From Candidatus Bipolaricaulota bacterium (GTDB lineage Bacteria > Bipolaricaulota > Bipolaricaulia > UBA7950 > UBA9294), in contig JAGGSM010000129.1 of NCBI GenBank assembly GCA_021159105.1, positions 1 to 16,616 on the forward strand: a stretch of 16,616 nt of DNA, given 5' to 3'. Below, one piece after another: positions 14,294-16,616 of this stretch. The notes under the pieces were generated by a model that was not told the origin of the DNA, did not search any database, and saw only the letters and a program-made list of their open reading frames with translations. The stretch's first letter is position 1. Each line of letters starts with the position of its first letter. Both the position numbers and the translations under genes were made by a program.

Positions 14294-14758
14294 GTGAACG
14301 AAGTGCTGAAGAAGTACCCTTCCGCAACGAGGGAGGACTTGCTGGATATCCTGCACGACATCCAGGAGAGCGATCCACACCACTTCTTGAGTGATGAGGT
14401 ATTGACCGATGTTGCATCCCATTTAGGAATGGACCTGGCGGATATTAAGGGTACCGCAAGCTTTTACTCTATGTTTAGCTTCTCCCCTCGAGGGAAACAC
14501 GTGATTCGCATCTGTGATTCCCCACCGTGTCAGCTCCTTGGAGCGACCACCGTGCTTCAGAAGCTGATCGAGGTGCTGGGAGTAGCGGTCGGTGAAACGA
14601 CTTCCGATGGTCTGTTCACCCTGGAGACATCGAGCTGCCTCGGCATGTGTGGGGTGGCCCCAGCAATGATGATTGACAACGAGACGTATGGCAACCTCAC
14701 CCCCTCGCGAATCGTGGAAATCATCGAGCGAATAAGGAGGGAAGATGAAACCAGCTAG
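14294..14758 (+). CDS. Second NuoE/HoxE-like [2Fe-2S] subunit
   Basis: A 154-residue paralogue of hydC, clearly diverged from it. The GTG start at 14294 lies five bases after AGGAGG (14283-14288); an in-frame ATG at 14237 lies inside the protease gene and has no such site. LLDILHDIQESDPHHFLSDEV corresponds to the helical NuoE N-terminus, then IKGTASFYSMFSFSPRGKH. All four ligands are kept: C74 and C79 (CDSPPC), C115 and C119 (CLGMC), so a [2Fe-2S] cluster is expected. It overlaps the following flavin subunit by 14 bases, and the two should form a NuoE-NuoF diaphorase pair. Whether they join the hydrogenase as a second module or form a separate oxidoreductase cannot be told from sequence. Confidence 0.9.
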   Translation: MNEVLKKYPSATREDLLDILHDIQESDPHHFLSDEVLTDVASHLGMDLADIKGTASFYSMFSFSPRGKHVIRICDSPPCQLLGATTVLQKLIEVLGVAVGETTSDGLFTLETSSCLGMCGVAPAMMIDNETYGNLTPSRIVEIIERIRREDETS

Positions 14759-16331
14759 AAGCCTAGTACTGATCGAGATCGAAGAGGATTCCCTCCTGGC
14801 TGGAGCGAAAGCGGTCGAACAGGCATTCTCCGATGCGATCAAAGAGCAGGGGCTGGATCAAGAGGTCCGCGTGGCAGAGACGGGAAACCTGGGGATCATC
14901 GGGCGCGGGGTAGTGGTGGTCATCTACCCGGAGGGGACCACCTATGTCGGCGTTACCGAGGCGGATGTCCCGGAGATCGTCTCCGAACACCTGTTGAAAG
15001 GCCGTCCGGTCAAGCGGCTGCAGGTATGCTTGGGCCCGTGCATGGATCGCGAGAAGGCAGGAATTGGCCTCGTGCGCGACCAACCCCGCATCGTCCTCAA
15101 GAACTGCGGTATCATCGATCCAGAGAACCTGCAAGAGGCGATTGGCGTTGGTGCCTACCAAGCGTTGGAACGCGTGTTGACAGAGGAGATATCTCCGAAG
15201 AGCGTGATCGATGAGGTTATAAATTCCGGCCTGCGTGGCCGCGGCGGCGCTGGCTTTCCCACCGGAAAGAAGTGGTCGTTCACCGCTCCTGGAGACGAGA
15301 AGTACCTCGTGTGCAACGCCGACGAGGGGGAACCGGGGACGTGCAAGGATCGCCTCATTCTGGAGGGTGACCCACATCGCTTGATCGAGGGGATGATCCT
15401 TGCCGGGTACGCGATCGGTGCGAAAAAAGGGTACATATACATCCGCGGCGAGTACAGCCTCGCCATCGGGCGAATGGAAAAGGCGATCGAGCAAGCACGG
15501 GCCAACGACCTGCTGGGCGAACACATCCTGGGATCGGACATCGCGTTCGATATCGAGATCAAGAAGGGCGCTGGAGCGTACGTCTGTGGCGAAGAGACCG
15601 CTCTGATCGAGTCGATTGAGGGAAAGCGAGGCTATCCTCGCTTGAAGCCCCCTTACCCCGGCCAAGTCGGGTTGAGAGGAAAGCCGACCGTGGTCAACAA
15701 CGTGGAGACGCTGGCCAACATCGCGCCGATCATCCTCAATGGCGCTGAGTGGTTCCGCTCATTCGGCACCGAGACCTGTCCCGGGACCAAGGTGTACACC
15801 ATCCTTGGGCATGCCGCTACCCCCGGTCTGATCGAGGTAGAGATGGGAACACCCCTGCGGGAGATCATCTACAAATACGCGGGAGGCATCCGGGATGGGA
15901 AGGGCTTTAAGGCGGCGTTGATCGGAGGGGCCGCGGGGGCTTTCGTCGATGAGGCCGGACTCGATGTAGGGATGGACTACGACAGCCTGCGCGATTACTC
16001 GGCCGTGCTCGGCTCAGGGGCGATCCTGGTCCTAGATGAGGATGCTTCCATCGTCGAGCTACTGCGTGGGATCTTGAACTTCTTCGCACATGAGTCGTGC
16101 GGTCAGTGCGCCACCTGCCGCAGCGGCACCGGCCGGTTAGTGGACATTCTGGACCGCTTCTGCTCGGATGGCAACGAGGACGATCTCGATCTCCTCCTTC
16201 GCGTTGCCCGCCTGATGCACGAAGCATCATTCTGCCCACTCGGGCAGTCACCCGTGCTCCCAATAGAGAGCGCACTGCGCGCATTCAAACAGGAATTCCT
16301 GGATTACACTGATGTCTCGATGCCTGTCTGA
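14745..16331 (+). CDS. Second NuoF/HoxF-like FMN/NAD(P)H-binding subunit with degenerate N-terminal domain
   Basis: A 528-residue paralogue of HydB. The NuoF core is intact: GLRGRGGAGFPTGKKW for FMN, CNADEGEPGTCKDR, GAGAYVCGEETALIESIEG, and the [4Fe-4S] site ESCGQCATCRSG with C452, C455, C458 and C497. Two differences from HydB stand out. The C-terminal 2x[4Fe-4S] ferredoxin domain is absent. The N-terminal thioredoxin-like domain is kept in shape but has no cysteine in residues 1-94; ETGNLGII replaces ETGCxGxC (N48 and I52). A CLGPC motif appears just after that domain (C95, C99). The glycine-rich nucleotide loop is closer to complex I/HoxF type than HydB's NGDEGDPGAF. ATG 14745 follows AAGGAGG. 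It is the last gene of the operon. Confidence 0.9.
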   Translation: MKPARSLVLIEIEEDSLLAGAKAVEQAFSDAIKEQGLDQEVRVAETGNLGIIGRGVVVVIYPEGTTYVGVTEADVPEIVSEHLLKGRPVKRLQVCLGPCMDREKAGIGLVRDQPRIVLKNCGIIDPENLQEAIGVGAYQALERVLTEEISPKSVIDEVINSGLRGRGGAGFPTGKKWSFTAPGDEKYLVCNADEGEPGTCKDRLILEGDPHRLIEGMILAGYAIGAKKGYIYIRGEYSLAIGRMEKAIEQARANDLLGEHILGSDIAFDIEIKKGAGAYVCGEETALIESIEGKRGYPRLKPPYPGQVGLRGKPTVVNNVETLANIAPIILNGAEWFRSFGTETCPGTKVYTILGHAATPGLIEVEMGTPLREIIYKYAGGIRDGKGFKAALIGGAAGAFVDEAGLDVGMDYDSLRDYSAVLGSGAILVLDEDASIVELLRGILNFFAHESCGQCATCRSGTGRLVDILDRFCSDGNEDDLDLLLRVARLMHEASFCPLGQSPVLPIESALRAFKQEFLDYTDVSMPV

Positions 16332-16348
16332 TCGCAGTTTGTAGATCG

Positions 16349-16378
16349 CCCGGTGGCGCACCTCCTTGTGCCACCGGG
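16349..16378 (+). terminator. Strong hairpin after the hydrogenase operon, probable terminator
   Basis: CCCGGTGGCGCA (16349-16360) pairs with TGTGCCACCGGG (16367-16378) over 12 bp with one G-U pair and a six-base loop, 17 bases after the final stop codon. No T-run follows on either strand, so intrinsic termination would be weak; mRNA 3'-end protection or Rho-assisted termination is possible. Confidence 0.6.
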
Positions 16379-16507
16379 ATGATCGACTCGCCATTTCCTA
16401 CCACAAATCAGGTGAACTCTTTGGTTCCTCGTCGTTTCGAGTGGGTAGTGATCTCCAGTTAGTGGCCTCTAGTTCCGATTCATGAGGGACTGATGCCAAG
16501 AATTCAC

Positions 16508-16534
16508 CACGAAGAGCACGAAGGACACGAAGAA
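16508..16534. repeat. Three tandem 9-base CACGAAGnn units
   Basis: CACGAAGAG, CACGAAGGA and CACGAAGAA follow each other directly at 16508-16516, 16517-16525 and 16526-16534. Similar 'CACGAAG' tandem stretches are, as I recall, common in intergenic DNA of many unrelated environmental bacteria, so this may be a copy of a dispersed element. Only one copy is in the window. Confidence 0.6.
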
Positions 16535-16616
16535 TGGAGATCCATGAGCTATAGAATGCTATGATTGCTGTGTAATCTCAGAAAGTTACCAAGCAATATC
16601 AAGTGCTTTGTCCTAT

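Larger units (their letters stand above)
16332..16616. other. Non-coding 3' end of the window
   Basis: The last 285 bases carry no supported gene. They hold the hairpin at 16349-16378, the tandem CACGAAG repeat at 16508-16534, and otherwise unremarkable sequence. A 23-codon frame (16493-16564) crosses the repeat but has no ribosome site. Confidence 0.6.

Noticed and set aside
14763..15665. 300-codon minus-strand open frame within the second NuoF
   Set aside because: Antisense shadow of the conserved FMN-binding gene, with no recognisable domain.
6099..16331. [FeFe] hydrogenase H-cluster subunit expected from the HydABC-like gene order
   Set aside because: No frame carries the H-cluster motifs, and the HydA-position protein ends after its ferredoxin domains; the [NiFe] subunits take the catalytic role.
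1..16616. CRISPR array, insertion sequence, phage genes or rRNA/tRNA genes
   Set aside because: I saw no regularly spaced repeats, transposase or integrase motifs, terminal inverted repeats or structural RNA genes in the window.

Overview
The window is a piece of a bacterial chromosome, moderately GC-rich by eye apart from an AT-rich patch near 5950-6030. ATG and GTG starts follow clear Shine-Dalgarno sequences. It suggests a strictly anaerobic, hydrogen-metabolising bacterium that takes up peptides. The main evidence is a long operon for an NAD(P)-linked, probably flavin-based electron-bifurcating [NiFe] hydrogenase. No taxonomic marker is present. Similar gene sets occur in anaerobic lineages such as Synergistota, Thermotogota and clostridia, and an uncultured candidate phylum such as Bipolaricaulota is possible; this is weak inference.

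Layout. (1) 1-804: the 3' part of mutL, open at the left window edge, facing a diacylglycerol-kinase-family lipid kinase (809-1696, minus) with four bases between their stop codons. (2) 1697-1941: a divergent intergenic region with an excellent sigma-70-type promoter and a 5'-leader hairpin, leading to a peptide ABC importer: substrate-binding protein (1942-3528), then two DppB/DppC-like permeases (3598-4515, 4537-5496). The importer ends in a terminator, and no ATPase genes follow. (3) 5497-6098: about 600 bases without a supported gene, containing the terminator, an AT-rich probable promoter region with short repeats, and a hairpin followed by eight Ts. (4) 6099-16331: fourteen tightly packed plus-strand genes, many overlapping, with a largest gap of 12 bases. 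(5) 16332-16616: non-coding, with a strong hairpin and a small tandem repeat.

How the operon fits together. The first four genes (DRTGG domain, HATPase, DRTGG domain, PHP domain) and the later HATPase form the putative regulatory cassette usually found beside HydABC-type [FeFe] hydrogenases. The catalytic core follows: HydC (NuoE-like [2Fe-2S]), HydB (NuoF-like FMN/NADH subunit with extra FeS domains at both ends), HydA/HoxU (FeS relay), HydS/HoxY (small subunit), HydL/HoxH ([NiFe] large subunit) and a dedicated C-terminal endopeptidase. No H-cluster ([FeFe]) subunit is present. This matches the subunit logic of the bifurcating HydABCSL enzyme known from Acetomicrobium mobile, in which H2 is coupled to NAD(P)H and ferredoxin together.

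Most unusual: the operon then adds a second NuoE/NuoF pair. Two thioredoxin-fold [2Fe-2S] domains in the operon have lost their cysteines: the free-standing 121-residue protein at 8974-9339, which has no cysteine at all, and the N-terminal domain of the second NuoF. The system therefore looks like a bifurcating [NiFe] hydrogenase with an accessory second diaphorase module and retooled, cluster-less ferredoxin-like domains.
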